This document shows, in pieces, positions 20,464 to 20,486 of a stretch of 20,486 nucleotides of DNA. The DNA lies in assembly GCA_002363155.1 (NCBI GenBank), contig DEWH01000007.1, positions 1,137 to 21,622 of the forward strand, written 5' to 3'. The notes beneath the pieces were generated by a model. That model did no database searches, was not told the origin of the DNA, and worked only from the letters and a program-made list of their open reading frames with translations. A program made the position numbers and the translations under genes. The DNA comes from Ruminococcaceae bacterium UBA3215. Lineage in GTDB: Bacteria; Bacillota; Clostridia; Oscillospirales; Ruminococcaceae. How positions within the stretch are numbered: position 1 is the first letter of the stretch; each line of letters begins with the position of its first letter.

Positions 20464-20486
20464 ATTCACAATTCACAATTCACAAT
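20464..20486. repeat. AATTCAC tandem repeat at window end
   Basis: Three 7-base units (ACAATTC-type) directly after the decarboxylase stop. They resemble the AATTG/ATTGACA units at the ends of the 16101-16280 element and may be the edge of another such element cut by the window. Confidence 0.4.

Overview
The window looks like a Gram-positive Firmicute of the class Clostridia, most likely a Ruminococcus-type member of the Oscillospiraceae. The basis is strong AGGAGG ribosome-binding sites, TTGACA/TATAAT promoters, a clostridial-type 2[4Fe-4S] ferredoxin, lipoproteins with a short Lys-rich signal peptide, and palindrome-rich intergenic DNA. The genus is an inference from style, not from a marker gene.

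Layout. Positions 1-690 hold a ferredoxin gene on the minus strand, with its own promoter and terminator, and the promoter for what follows. Positions 692-11195 are filled by an uninterrupted same-strand array of 23 full-length small genes plus one 20-codon stub. Each encodes a RiPP-type precursor: a conserved Nif11-like leader (77 residues in most) ending in a double glycine, then a variable 44-82 residue core. All but one core share the frame W3, DG(K/H)E at 10-13, C16, C/S19, C33 and C39 (core numbering). No maturation enzyme, peptidase or ABC exporter is visible here. Two same-strand lipoprotein genes follow: a beta-lactamase-fold serine hydrolase (11212-12507) and an HlyD-like adaptor (12620-13600).

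Positions 13601-14124 are noncoding and rich in GC palindromes. On the minus strand come a TPM-domain membrane protein, a double zinc-ribbon membrane protein translationally coupled to it, a 180-bp MITE-like palindrome, and a protein resembling a DRE-TIM metallolyase. Positions 17359-18097 hold a candidate type I toxin-antitoxin locus: one 41-residue hydrophobic peptide gene facing three tandem copies of a small RNA gene, each with a consensus promoter and terminator. Next are a decayed mobile-element gene (DUF6291-like) with low-complexity repeats, a structured noncoding RNA with its own promoter and terminator (about 18767-18996), and an Orn/Lys/Arg decarboxylase (19015-20463).

The most novel parts are the precursor array, in which the lysine of DGKE becomes histidine whenever Cys19 is replaced by Ser and residue 21 is His, and the one-toxin/three-sRNA locus.
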